64,000 bases of DNA, from NCBI GenBank assembly GCA_963704515.1, contig OY969913.1, forward strand, positions 868,001 through 932,000, in the 5' to 3' direction. This stretch comes from VRUE01 sp963704515 (GTDB taxonomy: Bacteria > Actinomycetota > Thermoleophilia > Solirubrobacterales > 70-9). The position numbers were made by a program, and so were the translations under genes. Positions 24,649 to 33,488 of this stretch are shown here, piece by piece. Each line of letters begins with the position of its first letter. The first letter of the stretch is position 1. The notes beneath the pieces were generated by a model. It worked only from the letters and a program-made list of their open reading frames with translations. It was not told the origin of the DNA and ran no database searches.

Positions 24649-27600
24649 GCGAAGACGAGCGCGGGATCTGACCCGCTGGCACCCTTCAGCGCCCCGGTAA
24701 GGCGCTGGTTCGAGGCCTCCTTCGAGGCGCCGACTCCCGCTCAGGAGGGCGGATGGGAAGCGATTTCCAGCGGCGAGCACGCCCTGATCTGCGCCCCCAC
24801 CGGCTCCGGCAAGACCCTGGCCGCCTTCCTCTGGGGCATCGACCGCCTAGCCCGCACGGCCGCCGACGGGCCGATATGTCAAGCCCGCCTTGACATATCG
24901 GCCCGTCGGCCGGGGACCGGGGTGCGGATTGTTTATGTGTCGCCGTTGAAGGCGCTCTCTTATGACATCGAGCGGAATCTGCGGGCGCCGCTGCGGGGGA
25001 TCGGGGCCGATATTTCGGTGGGGCTGCGGACCGGGGATACGCCTCAGTCGGAGCGGCGGGCGATGCGCAAAAACCCGCCCGACATCCTGATCACCACCCC
25101 CGAGTCCCTCTACCTGATGCTCTCTTCGGGAGCCCGCGAGATCCTCGCCACGACCGAAGCGGTGATAGTCGACGAGATCCACGCGGTCGCCCAGTCGAAG
25201 CGGGGCTCCCACCTGGCGCTGACGCTGGAGCGGCTCGAGTGGTTGGTGAGGGACTCGGGGGAGGGGTCTCCGGAGCAACAGCGGGGAGGCTCCGGAGACC
25301 CCTCCCCCGAGTCCCCTCTCCAGCGAATCGGCCTGTCGGCCACTCAGCGGCCGTTGGAGCGGATAGCTCGGTTTCTCGTCGGGCCGAAGCGGGAGTGCCG
25401 GATCGTCGACGCCGGCATTGCGAAGGAGCTTGACCTCGAGATCGTCGTGCCGGTTGAGGACATGGCTGAGCCTGGGGCTCCAGCTTTTCCCAAAGAAGAC
25501 GGCAATCCCGCGGAGGGCGAGCCCCAAGCTCATATCCGCTCGATCTGGCCAGCGATTTATCCGAAGCTTCTCGAGCTGGTTCGCGAACACACCTCGACGA
25601 TCGTCTTCGTCAACAACCGCCGGGCTGCCGAGCGCCTCGCGAAGCGCCTCAACGAGCTCAACGACGACGAGGAGATCGCCCGCGCCCACCACGGGTCGCT
25701 ATCCCACGAGGAGCGCACCGTGGTGGAGGAGCTGTTGAAGTCGGGGCAGCTGCCGTGCCTGGTCGCGACGTCCTCCCTCGAGCTCGGCATCGACATGGGG
25801 GCGGTCGATCTGGTGATCCAGGTCGAGTCGCCGAAGTCGGTCAGCCGCGGGTTGCAACGGGTCGGGCGGGCCGGGCACTCGCTGGGGGAGGTTTCGCGCG
25901 GTCGCATCTTCCCCAAGTTCCGCGCCGACCTGCTCGAGTGCGCGGTCGTTGCGCGACGCATGCGGGAAGGGGCGATCGAGGAGACCGTGATCCCTCAGAA
26001 CCCGCTCGACGTGCTCGCTCAGCAGCTGGTGGCGATGGCGGCGCTGGACGAGTGGGAGATCGACGCGGTCGAGCGCCTCGTCACCGCCTCGGAGCCCTTC
26101 CACGAGCTCTCCCGCGAGCAGCTCGAGAACGTGCTCGACATGCTCGACGGCCGCTATCCCTCCGACCGCTTCGCCGAGCTGCGGCCGCGGATCGTCTGGG
26201 ACCGCACCGCCGGCACCATGCACGGCCGCAAAGGCGCCCGCCAGCTGGTCGTCACCAACGCCGGCACGATCCCCGACCGCGGCCTCTACGGCGTCCACCT
26301 GCCCGACGGCCGCCGGGTCGGCGAGCTCGACGAGGAGATGGTCTATGAGGCGCGTCCCGGTCAGACCTTCCTGCTCGGCGCGACCACCTGGCGGATCGAG
26401 GAGATCACCCGCGACCGGGTGATCGTCACGCCCGCCCCCGGCGTGCCAGGCGCCGTGCCCTTCTGGAAGGGCGACGGGATCGGCCGCCCGGCCGAGCTGG
26501 GCCGGGCGATCGGCGCATTCGCCCGTGAGGCGGTCGGCCGCGACCCGAAGGAGCTGGCGAAGGAGTACGACCTCGACCGGCGCGCCGCCGAGAACCTCGT
26601 CGCCTACCTGCGCGAGCAGCAGGCCGCGACCCGCGTCGTCCCCTCCGACGAGACGATCGTGGTCGAGCGCTTCCGCGACGAGATCGGCGACTGGCGCCTC
26701 TGCGTGCTCTCGCCCTTCGGTGGCCGGGTACACGCCGCCTGGGGGTTGGCGCTATCGGCCAAGATCCGCGCCGAGCGCGAGCTCGAGGCCGACGCGATCT
26801 GGTCCGACGACGGGATCGTCATCCACCTGCCCGACGCCGACGAGCCGCCGCCCGCCGACCTCGTCCTGGTCGAGCCCGACGAGCTCGAGGACCTGGTCGT
26901 CGGCGAGCTCTCCGGCTCCGCCCTGTTCGGCTCGCACTTCCGCGAGAACGCCGCCCGCTCCCTGCTGATCCCGCGCGCCTACCCGGGCAAGCGCACGCCG
27001 CTCTGGCAGCAGCGCCTCAAGGCGCAGAGCCTGCTCGAGGTGGCGCGCGACTTCCCCCGCTTCCCGGTCGTCCTCGAGACCTACCGCGAGGTGCTGCGCG
27101 ACGTGCTCGACCTGCCCTCGCTGGCCGGGCTGCTCGCAGACCTGCAATCGCGCAAGCTCAGCCTGGTCGAGGTCGAGACGCCGACCGCCTCGCCGTTCGC
27201 TTCCTCGCTGCTCTTCGACTACGTCGCCACCTACATGTACGAGGGGGACACGCCGAACGCCGAGCGGCGCGCCGCGGCGCTCGCTCTCGACCGCGACCTG
27301 CTGCGCGAGCTGCTCGGCCAGGAGGAGCTGCGCGAGCTGATCGACCCGGAGGCGCTGGTCGAGGTCGAGGCCCAGCTCCAGCACCGCACCGAGGCGGGCC
27401 GCGCCGGCGACCGCGACGGCCTGCAGCAGATCCTGCGCCGGCTCGGCGACCTAACGACCGAGGAGTGCGAGGAGCGGGTCGCCGAGGGCTACTCGGCCGC
27501 CTCGATGCTCGAGAAGCTGGCCGCCGAGCGCCGCGTCGCCACCGTGCGGATCGCCGGCGAGGAGCGCTGGATCGCCGCCGAGCAGGCCGGCCTCTACCGC

Positions 27601-29124
27601 GACGCGCTCGGCGTGCCGCCGCCCCCCGGCCTGCCCGAGAGCTTCCTCGCCGAGCAGCCCGACCCGCTGCTCACCCTGGTCCGCCGCTACGCCCGCACCC
27701 ACGGTCCCTTCCCGACCGCCCAACTCACCGCCCGCTACGGCGTCGACCCGACCCCGGCGCTGCGCGAGCTGGAGCGAGCCGGGACCCTGGTTCGGGGCGA
27801 GCTGCTTCCCGGAGGCCGCGAGCGCGAGTGGTGCGACGCCGATGTCCTGCGCCGCGTGCGCCGCGCCAGCCTCGCCCACCTGCGCCGCGAAGTCGAGCCC
27901 GCCGGCCGCGACCGCTTCGCCCGTTTCCTGTCCAGCTGGCAGAACGTCGACGCCCACCGCGCAGCCGGTGCCGGCCCCGACCGCCTGCGCGAGGCGCTTG
28001 TCCCGCTGCAGGGCGTCACGCTCACCCCCAAGGTCTGGGAGGCCGACGTGCTGCCGCGCCGGCTCGGTGCCTACTCGCCGACCTGGCTCGACGAACTCTG
28101 CACCAGCGGCGAGCTGGTCTGGATCGGCGCCGGCGCCCGGGGGCGCAGCGACGGCCGCGTCGCCCTCTACTTCCGCGACGACGTTCGCCTCGCCGGCCCG
28201 CCGCCGGCCAACGCGAAGCTGGAGCTGCCGGAGGGCGAGGTCCACGACGCGATCCGCGAGAGACTCGCCGCCGGTCCCGACTTCTGGCTCGACCTGCTCG
28301 CCGACCTCGACCAGCCGGCCGAGGAGCTGCACGCCGCGCTCTGGGACCTGGCCTGGGCGGGCGAGGTGACCAACGACGCCTTCGCACCGCTGCGCGCGCC
28401 GCGCCTGCTCGCCGCGCCGCCGCCCGAGCAGCGCGGTCGCCGCTTCGCCCGCCGCCGCGCCGCGGGCGCCGCGATACAGGGCCGTTGGTCGCTGACCGCG
28501 CCGCTCTTCGAGAACGCCCCCGCCGCCGGCCCCCGCCTGCGCGCCCAGGCCGAGCTGATGCTCGAGCGCTACGGCATCGTCACCCGCGAGTCGGTGCTCG
28601 CCGAGGGCGTCCCCGGCGGCTTCGCCGGCCTCTACGCCGAGCTCGGCAACCTCGAGCTGCTCGGCACCGCCCGCCGCGGCTACTTCGTCGAGGGCCTGGG
28701 CGGCGCCCAGTTCGCCCTGCCCGGCGCGGTCGAGCGCCTGCGCTCGCTGCCCGAAGAGAACGACTCCTTCCTGCTGCTCGCCGCCACCGACTCGGCCAAC
28801 CCCTACGGCGCCTCGCTGCCCTGGCCCAAACCGGCCAGCGGCCGTCGCCCAGCCCGCGCCCCCGGCGCCCACGTCCTGCTCCGCGACGGCGCCCCGCAGC
28901 TCTACGTCGAGCGCGGCGGCCGCGGCATCGTCCGCCTCACCGAGCTCGGCGGCGAGGAGCTGGCCGCCGCGGTCGCCGCGCTCGCCGAGGCGGTCGCCGC
29001 CGGTCGCCTTCCCAAGCTGGCGATCGAGAAGCTCGACGGCGACCCGGTGATCGGCTCGGGCCAGGAGGACGCCCTGCTCGAGGCCGGCTTCAGCCGCACC
29101 CCCCGCAAGCTCGTACTTGCCTAA
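24637..29124 (+). CDS. lhr: Lhr-type DEAD/DEAH helicase, full length
   Basis: 1495 residues, the size of full-length actinobacterial Lhr (helicase core plus a long C-terminal domain). A 3'-5' ATP-dependent DNA/RNA helicase linked to DNA repair. Motifs: Q-like PTPAQ, Walker A APTGSGKT at 53-60, DEIH in VIVDEIHAVAQSKRG, LSATQRPLE, ATSSLELGIDMG and QRVGRAGH. The C-terminus holds winged-helix and Lhr_CTD segments. Two perfect palindromes are translated within the core, giving inserts at about residues 76-92 (before VRIVYVSPLKAL) and 205-227 (before RIGLSATQ), both in surface-loop positions. Codon choice just after the first insert (24911-25080) is richer in GGG, CGG and TTT than elsewhere in the gene. 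TTG start in a hairpin. Confidence 0.93.
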   Translation: MATDAKTSAGSDPLAPFSAPVRRWFEASFEAPTPAQEGGWEAISSGEHALICAPTGSGKTLAAFLWGIDRLARTAADGPICQARLDISARRPGTGVRIVYVSPLKALSYDIERNLRAPLRGIGADISVGLRTGDTPQSERRAMRKNPPDILITTPESLYLMLSSGAREILATTEAVIVDEIHAVAQSKRGSHLALTLERLEWLVRDSGEGSPEQQRGGSGDPSPESPLQRIGLSATQRPLERIARFLVGPKRECRIVDAGIAKELDLEIVVPVEDMAEPGAPAFPKEDGNPAEGEPQAHIRSIWPAIYPKLLELVREHTSTIVFVNNRRAAERLAKRLNELNDDEEIARAHHGSLSHEERTVVEELLKSGQLPCLVATSSLELGIDMGAVDLVIQVESPKSVSRGLQRVGRAGHSLGEVSRGRIFPKFRADLLECAVVARRMREGAIEETVIPQNPLDVLAQQLVAMAALDEWEIDAVERLVTASEPFHELSREQLENVLDMLDGRYPSDRFAELRPRIVWDRTAGTMHGRKGARQLVVTNAGTIPDRGLYGVHLPDGRRVGELDEEMVYEARPGQTFLLGATTWRIEEITRDRVIVTPAPGVPGAVPFWKGDGIGRPAELGRAIGAFAREAVGRDPKELAKEYDLDRRAAENLVAYLREQQAATRVVPSDETIVVERFRDEIGDWRLCVLSPFGGRVHAAWGLALSAKIRAERELEADAIWSDDGIVIHLPDADEPPPADLVLVEPDELEDLVVGELSGSALFGSHFRENAARSLLIPRAYPGKRTPLWQQRLKAQSLLEVARDFPRFPVVLETYREVLRDVLDLPSLAGLLADLQSRKLSLVEVETPTASPFASSLLFDYVATYMYEGDTPNAERRAAALALDRDLLRELLGQEELRELIDPEALVEVEAQLQHRTEAGRAGDRDGLQQILRRLGDLTTEECEERVAEGYSAASMLEKLAAERRVATVRIAGEERWIAAEQAGLYRDALGVPPPPGLPESFLAEQPDPLLTLVRRYARTHGPFPTAQLTARYGVDPTPALRELERAGTLVRGELLPGGREREWCDADVLRRVRRASLAHLRREVEPAGRDRFARFLSSWQNVDAHRAAGAGPDRLREALVPLQGVTLTPKVWEADVLPRRLGAYSPTWLDELCTSGELVWIGAGARGRSDGRVALYFRDDVRLAGPPPANAKLELPEGEVHDAIRERLAAGPDFWLDLLADLDQPAEELHAALWDLAWAGEVTNDAFAPLRAPRLLAAPPPEQRGRRFARRRAAGAAIQGRWSLTAPLFENAPAAGPRLRAQAELMLERYGIVTRESVLAEGVPGGFAGLYAELGNLELLGTARRGYFVEGLGGAQFALPGAVERLRSLPEENDSFLLLAATDSANPYGASLPWPKPASGRRPARAPGAHVLLRDGAPQLYVERGGRGIVRLTELGGEELAAAVAALAEAVAAGRLPKLAIEKLDGDPVIGSGQEDALLEAGFSRTPRKLVLA
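24862..24910. repeat. Palindromic element, copy A, in frame inside lhr
   Basis: A perfect 22-bp inverted repeat (24862-24883 with 24889-24910) around CCCGC. The inner arm GACGGGCCGATATGTCAAG is identical over 19 bases to the left arm of the copy at 46614. In this frame it reads ADGPICQARLDISARR, with no stop. Confidence 0.85.
25250..25315. repeat. Second, unrelated palindrome in frame inside lhr
   Basis: A perfect 27-bp inverted repeat (25250-25276 with 25289-25315) around a 12-nt spacer. It is translated as a Gly/Ser/Pro/Glu-rich loop of about 22 residues between the conserved LERLEWL and RIGLSATQ segments. Its arm sequence differs from copy A. Confidence 0.85.
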
Positions 29125-29134
29125 TAAACGATCG

Positions 29135-29171
29135 ATAGATTGGACAATATCGTCTTTAACGTCTAATCTAT
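29135..29171. promoter_or_regulatory. Candidate HipB operator
   Basis: ATAGATTGGA (29135-29144) and TCTAATCTAT (29162-29171) are inverted with one mismatch and a 17-nt spacer, ending 5 bp before the antitoxin ATG. This AT-rich patch stands out from the GC-rich surroundings and is where the promoter should be; HipB proteins repress their own operon. Confidence 0.5.
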
Positions 29172-29176
29172 TGAAC

Positions 29177-29497
29177 ATGCCTCGCAATCAGTACCCCCTG
29201 CACCCCCAGACCAGGCGCCGCGCTGAGGCGCTCGGCGAGCGCCTGCGACTGGCCCGCATGCGGCGCCGCATGTCACTCGCCGAGCTGGCAAAACGGGTCG
29301 GGGTGGCGCGTGGCACGCTGACCAAGCTCGAGCAGGGCGACCTTTCGGTAAGTCTCGGCCTGCTCGCCAGGGTGCTGACCGTGCTTGGCCTTGAAGAGGA
29401 TCTCGACCGAATCGCCGGCGACGACGAGCTCGGCCAGCGGCTGCGGGACGTCCGCATGACCCGACCGCGCCGCGCCCCGAAGCCCCGCTCCGGATGA
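29177..29497 (+). CDS. hipB: XRE-family antitoxin (HipB-like)
   Basis: 106 residues from ATG 29177. A single HTH_XRE domain at about 18-80: LRLARMRRRMSLAELAKRVG, then VARGTLTKLEQGDLSVSLGLLARVLTVLGL. The Arg/Pro-rich C-terminus is probably disordered. The open frame starts earlier (29117) but those codons overlap the inverted repeat and the lhr end. Its stop overlaps the hipA ATG (ATGA), the classical HipBA arrangement. Confidence 0.87.
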   Translation: MPRNQYPLHPQTRRRAEALGERLRLARMRRRMSLAELAKRVGVARGTLTKLEQGDLSVSLGLLARVLTVLGLEEDLDRIAGDDELGQRLRDVRMTRPRRAPKPRSG

Positions 29498-30747
29498 ATG
29501 CCGGACGCGACCAGGTCGTGGTCCACCTCGACGCCGCCGAGCTTGGCGAGCGGCGAGCGGTCGGCGCCCTCAGCCGCGAGCGAGCCGGCACCCAGAGCGT
29601 CGTCTCCTTCGCCTACGAGGGGGGATGGATCGCCGCCAACGACTCCTTCCCCCTCGACCCTTCGCTGCCGCTCTACGAGGGCGATCAGTTCACTTCGGAC
29701 CTGCCGGGGATCCTGGCTGACGCCTCCCCCGATCGCTGGGGCCGCACCCTGCTCGAACGGCGCGAGGCGCTGGCGGCCCGGCGCGAGGAACGCGAGCGGC
29801 ATCGGCTGGACGAGTGGGACTTCCTGGTCGGAGTCAACGACGAGACGCGGATGGGCGCCCTGCGCCTTGCGAGTTCCGATGGGGGCGCCTATCTCGACGA
29901 CGAGCCGCTCGCGGTGCCGCCCGCCACGCGCCTGCGAGAGCTCGAGCACTGGGCGAGGGAGGTGGAGCAGGGACTGCCGGACCTCGATGGCGAGGAGGAG
30001 CGGTGGATCGCGATGCTGGTCGCCCCCGGCAGCTCGCTGGGCGGCGCCCGGCCTAAGGCGAGCTTCAGCGACGAGGACGGCTCGCTGTGGATCGCCAAGT
30101 TCCCCTCTCGCGAGGACCGCTACGACCTCGGCGCCTGGGAGCAGGTCGTTGCCCGTCTCTCCGCCGCGGCGGGGATCGCTGTGCCCGGTTCGAAGCTGTT
30201 GAAGCTGGGATCTCCCTACCGGACCCACTGCGCCCGGCGCTTCGACAGGGAGGGTGGCAGCAGGCGCCTCTACGCCTCGGCGATGACCCTCGCCGGACGG
30301 CGCGACGGCGAAGAGGGGGCCGGCTACCTGGATGTGGCCCAGGCGATCGAGAGCTTCGGCGATCCCGATGCGATTGAGGCCGACCTCGAGCAGCTCTTCC
30401 GGCGCGTCGTCTTCAATGTGCTCGTCTCCAACCACGACGACCACCTGCGCAACCACGGCTTCCTGCGCGAACGATCGGGGTGGCGCCTGGCGCCGGCCTT
30501 CGACGTCAACCCCTCGCCTTTCACGGAGGAACACAGCCTCTCGCTCGACGGCGAGGTGCGGGTCCCGGACCTGGATGCGGTTCGCGCGACCGCGCCCCTC
30601 TTCCGGCTTCGCGAGGCACGCGTCGCCGAGATCGTCGCGCAGGTCGGGGCGGCGGTGGCGGCGTGGCGGCAGGAGGCGACTGCTGCCGGCTTGCCACGCG
30701 ATGAGCTCGACCTGATGGCGATCGCCTTCGAGCGGGCGGGCGGATAG
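29494..30747 (+). CDS. hipA: HipA-family Ser/Thr kinase toxin
   Basis: 417 residues, close to E. coli HipA (440). HipA_N part with GALSRER and FTSDLPGILADASPDRWGRTLLERR; then SSLGGARPKASF (the P-loop-like segment), WIAKFPSREDRYD with the ATP-binding Lys, the catalytic NVLVSNHDDHLRNHGFL and the metal-binding Asp in LAPAFDVNPSP. All key residues are present, so it is probably an active kinase. Known HipA proteins phosphorylate glutamyl-tRNA synthetase; the target here is unknown. Translation is coupled to hipB by the 4-bp overlap. Confidence 0.9.
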   Translation: MNAGRDQVVVHLDAAELGERRAVGALSRERAGTQSVVSFAYEGGWIAANDSFPLDPSLPLYEGDQFTSDLPGILADASPDRWGRTLLERREALAARREERERHRLDEWDFLVGVNDETRMGALRLASSDGGAYLDDEPLAVPPATRLRELEHWAREVEQGLPDLDGEEERWIAMLVAPGSSLGGARPKASFSDEDGSLWIAKFPSREDRYDLGAWEQVVARLSAAAGIAVPGSKLLKLGSPYRTHCARRFDREGGSRRLYASAMTLAGRRDGEEGAGYLDVAQAIESFGDPDAIEADLEQLFRRVVFNVLVSNHDDHLRNHGFLRERSGWRLAPAFDVNPSPFTEEHSLSLDGEVRVPDLDAVRATAPLFRLREARVAEIVAQVGAAVAAWRQEATAAGLPRDELDLMAIAFERAGG

Positions 30748-30780
30748 GCGTCACGGCGCCGAGGGGGGATAATCGAGCCC

Positions 30781-31482
30781 ATGGAGGACCGAGAGGTGGG
30801 GCTGGGGCCGGTCGAGTTGCTGCGCAGCGTGCCGCTCTTCGCCGACCTCGAGGAGGACGAGCTGGAGAACTTCTCGCGGGTCGCGGTCGGCCGCGCCTTC
30901 CCGGCGGGGACGCGCGTCTTCCACGAGGGCGATCGCTCCGACGCCTGCTACATCGTCCGCGACGGCAGCTTCCGGGTCACCCGCGAGCACTCCGACGGGC
31001 GGGCGATCACGCTCGCCACGCTCGGGCCGGGCGACATCTTCGGCGAGCTGGCGATGCTCGACGGCGAGGTGCGCTCGGCCAGCGTCGAGGCGCTCACCGA
31101 CGGCGAGCTGCTCGCCCTGCCTGCCGGCGAGGTGCGCGCGCTGCTCACCCGCCACCCGGAGATCACAGTGAAGCTGAACAAGGCCCTGGTGCGCCGCCTG
31201 CGCGCCGCCAACGAGCGGATCTCGCGCCAGTCCTTCCAGACCGTGCCCAGTCGGGTCGCCGGCGTCCTCTCCCAGCTGGTCGCCGAGGAGTCGCCGCGGG
31301 TAGGCGAGGGCACCGAGGTGACGATCCACATGAACCAGGCCGACCTCGCCCAGCTGGCCGGCACCTCGCGCGAGAGCGTCAGCCGCTTCCTCGCCGACCT
31401 CGAGCGGGGCGGCATCGTCCGCCCCGGCCGCGGCCGGGTCACCGTGCTTGAGCCCCAGAAGCTGCGCAACTACATCTTCTGA
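30781..31482 (+). CDS. Crp/Fnr-family transcription regulator
   Basis: 233 residues. The N-terminal cyclic-nucleotide-binding fold is at about 12-130 (LLRSVPLFADLEEDELENF, FHEGDRSDACYIVRDGSF, GPGDIFGELAMLDGEVRSASVEAL with the phosphate-binding GE and RSA). The C-terminal helix-turn-helix is at about 185-225 (QADLAQLAGTSRESVSRFLADLERGGIV). No Cys cluster for an Fe-S centre, so it is Crp-like rather than Fnr-like. The effector could be cAMP. It stands alone, 33 bp after hipA, converging on the RTX gene. Confidence 0.93.
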   Translation: MEDREVGLGPVELLRSVPLFADLEEDELENFSRVAVGRAFPAGTRVFHEGDRSDACYIVRDGSFRVTREHSDGRAITLATLGPGDIFGELAMLDGEVRSASVEALTDGELLALPAGEVRALLTRHPEITVKLNKALVRRLRAANERISRQSFQTVPSRVAGVLSQLVAEESPRVGEGTEVTIHMNQADLAQLAGTSRESVSRFLADLERGGIVRPGRGRVTVLEPQKLRNYIF

Positions 31483-31500
31483 GCGCGACTCGCGCCCGGC

Positions 31501-33390
31501 TCAGCAGCTGACCGGCGTGGGGTCCTGGCGATCGCGGCTGGCGCTGTCGTTGCCGGCGCCGCAGTCGATCTTCTTGTCGCGCTGGCCGTCGATCGCTTCG
31601 ATCGTGTCGTTGCCGCCCTTGCCGATGAAGACGTCCGCCCCGGAGTGGCCGAAGAGGTTGTTGGGGCCGTTGTCGCCGATCAGCACGTCGGGGCCGTCTG
31701 ACCCCTCGAGGTCCTCGTTGCTGGAAAGCACATGGTCGGGGGTGGCGCAGCCGGGGGGCCCGCCGGTGCCGCCAAGTTCGACCCGCATGTTGGCGTTGGA
31801 GCGGCCGTAGGAGACCGTGTCCTCGCCCGGCCCGCCGTCGTAAGTGTGGCCCTGGCAGACCGCGACGGATGACACCAGCAGGTCGTTGCCCGGCCCGCCC
31901 TCGAGCACGTCGGCGCCGGGGTCGGCGTACAGGACGTCGCTGCCCGCGTTGCCGATCAGGGTGTCGTGGCCGTCGTCGGGGCCGTTGTAGTTCTCGCCGG
32001 CTTCAAGGACGTCGTCGCCGAGACCGCCGCTGAGCGTGTCGGAGCCGGCATTGCCGTTGATGCGGACCTTGACCTGGCGCGGCACGCTTTCGGCGATGCT
32101 GATCGAGTCGTCGCCGGGGCCGCCGGTGACCACAACGAGCCCCGTCGCCGTGATCGCCGGGCAGGTGACGACAGTCGTGCCGGCAGCCGAGCTGCAGCCT
32201 TCGCCCGGAATCACGGGGCCGTCGTCGGAGACGATCCAGCTACCGTTGAAGGCGACGCCGATGTCGTTCGATCGGCTGTCCCCCTGCACGATCAGGCTCG
32301 TGCCGTCGAGGCCCTGGTCGAGGGTGACGAAGGTCGCGTTCGCGGGCGGTTCTTCTTCTACCCCGCAGGAATGTTCCATCGCGAATTCGGCGCACGTGTC
32401 GGTGCCCTGGCCGCCGAAGGCTTCGTCTTCGCCGGGGCCGCCGTCGAGTTCGTCGTTGCCGACCCCGCCGTCGATCTTGTTGGCTTCGGCGTCGCCCACG
32501 ATGTCGTCGCCCTGCGGCGAGCCGACCACGTCCTCGAAGCCGGTCAGGGTGTCGTGGCCGTCGCCTTTCGAGTGGCCGGTCATCAGGTCGACGGTGACGC
32601 TGCCGCGCGTGGCGCTGGCGTAGGAGACGATGTCGTTCGTGCCGGGCCCGCCGTCGAGGGTGTCTTCGCCGCTGTCGCCGCGGACGACGTCGCCGTTGCC
32701 TTCGCCGCCGTCGGCATGGTCGCTGCCGGCGCCGCCGTAGACGAAGTCGGTGCCCGGCCCGCCTTCGAGCATCGGGTCGTCCCCCGGCCCGCCTTCGATG
32801 TGGTCGTCCCCCGGCCCGCCTTCGATTTCGTCGTTGCCCTTGTCGCCGAAGAGCATGTCGTTGCCGGGCCCGCCGTTCTCGTCGTCGCTGCCCTTGTCGC
32901 CGCTGAGGTAGTCGTTGCCCGAGCCGCCGAACATTACGTCGGGTCCCTTTTGCCCCAACAGCCGATCGTCGCCGGGGCCGCCGAGCAGCACGTCCTTGCC
33001 CTTTTCGCCGATCAGGTCGTCGTTGCCGGCGCCGCCCGCGAGGCGATCGGAGCCGCTGCCGCCGTCGAGCTTGTCGTCGCCCCCTTCGCCGTAGAGCTTG
33101 TCGAAGCCCTTGCCGCCGTAGATCTTGTCGTTGCCGGGGCCGCCGCAGATCGTGTCGTTGCCGTTGCTCCCGCCGTAGATCACGTCGTTGCCGCCGCCGC
33201 CGTCGATCACGTCGCTGGCGCCCTTGCCGACGATCACGTCGTTGCCGGGCGTGCCGACGATCGTCGCGTGCTTGCCGTGGCAGGTGGCGGCCTGGGCGCT
33301 TGCGGCGAAGGCGAGCAGCAGGAACGCGGCGCAGGCCGCTGCCGCGACGAGCATCGGCGCGCGGACTCGGATGTGTGCAAGCCGGGGCAC
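31501..33390 (-). CDS. Secreted RTX-repeat calcium-binding protein
   Basis: 629 residues. Signal peptide (APMLVAAAACAAFLLLAFAASAQA), then a long N-terminal run of RTX nonapeptides (GGxGxDxUx; e.g. GGPGNDKIYGG), about 25 copies to residue ~320. A middle non-repeat region has Cys residues and beta-rich sequence, and a second RTX block (about 430-560) follows. The C-terminus again carries Cys. RTX repeats fold into a parallel beta roll on Ca2+ binding outside the cell. No protease, lipase or adhesin domain is recognisable, and no type I secretion genes are near; with a Sec signal it probably leaves by the general route. Confidence 0.88.
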   Translation of the reverse strand: MPRLAHIRVRAPMLVAAAACAAFLLLAFAASAQAATCHGKHATIVGTPGNDVIVGKGASDVIDGGGGNDVIYGGSNGNDTICGGPGNDKIYGGKGFDKLYGEGGDDKLDGGSGSDRLAGGAGNDDLIGEKGKDVLLGGPGDDRLLGQKGPDVMFGGSGNDYLSGDKGSDDENGGPGNDMLFGDKGNDEIEGGPGDDHIEGGPGDDPMLEGGPGTDFVYGGAGSDHADGGEGNGDVVRGDSGEDTLDGGPGTNDIVSYASATRGSVTVDLMTGHSKGDGHDTLTGFEDVVGSPQGDDIVGDAEANKIDGGVGNDELDGGPGEDEAFGGQGTDTCAEFAMEHSCGVEEEPPANATFVTLDQGLDGTSLIVQGDSRSNDIGVAFNGSWIVSDDGPVIPGEGCSSAAGTTVVTCPAITATGLVVVTGGPGDDSISIAESVPRQVKVRINGNAGSDTLSGGLGDDVLEAGENYNGPDDGHDTLIGNAGSDVLYADPGADVLEGGPGNDLLVSSVAVCQGHTYDGGPGEDTVSYGRSNANMRVELGGTGGPPGCATPDHVLSSNEDLEGSDGPDVLIGDNGPNNLFGHSGADVFIGKGGNDTIEAIDGQRDKKIDCGAGNDSASRDRQDPTPVSC

Positions 33391-33488
33391 ACTCCTCCCA
33401 TCGACCGTTTCCGACCGATCTTCAGTCCTGGGTCCGACAAAGGTCCAGAAGTTGGTGAGGCGCCCCGGTCAGATACGCTCGCTTTCCC

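Noticed and set aside
31501..33390. RTX repeats as a CRISPR or satellite array
   Set aside because: The DNA periodicity (27 bp) is explained by the translated nonapeptides; no constant repeat with unique spacers exists. I saw no CRISPR array in the window.
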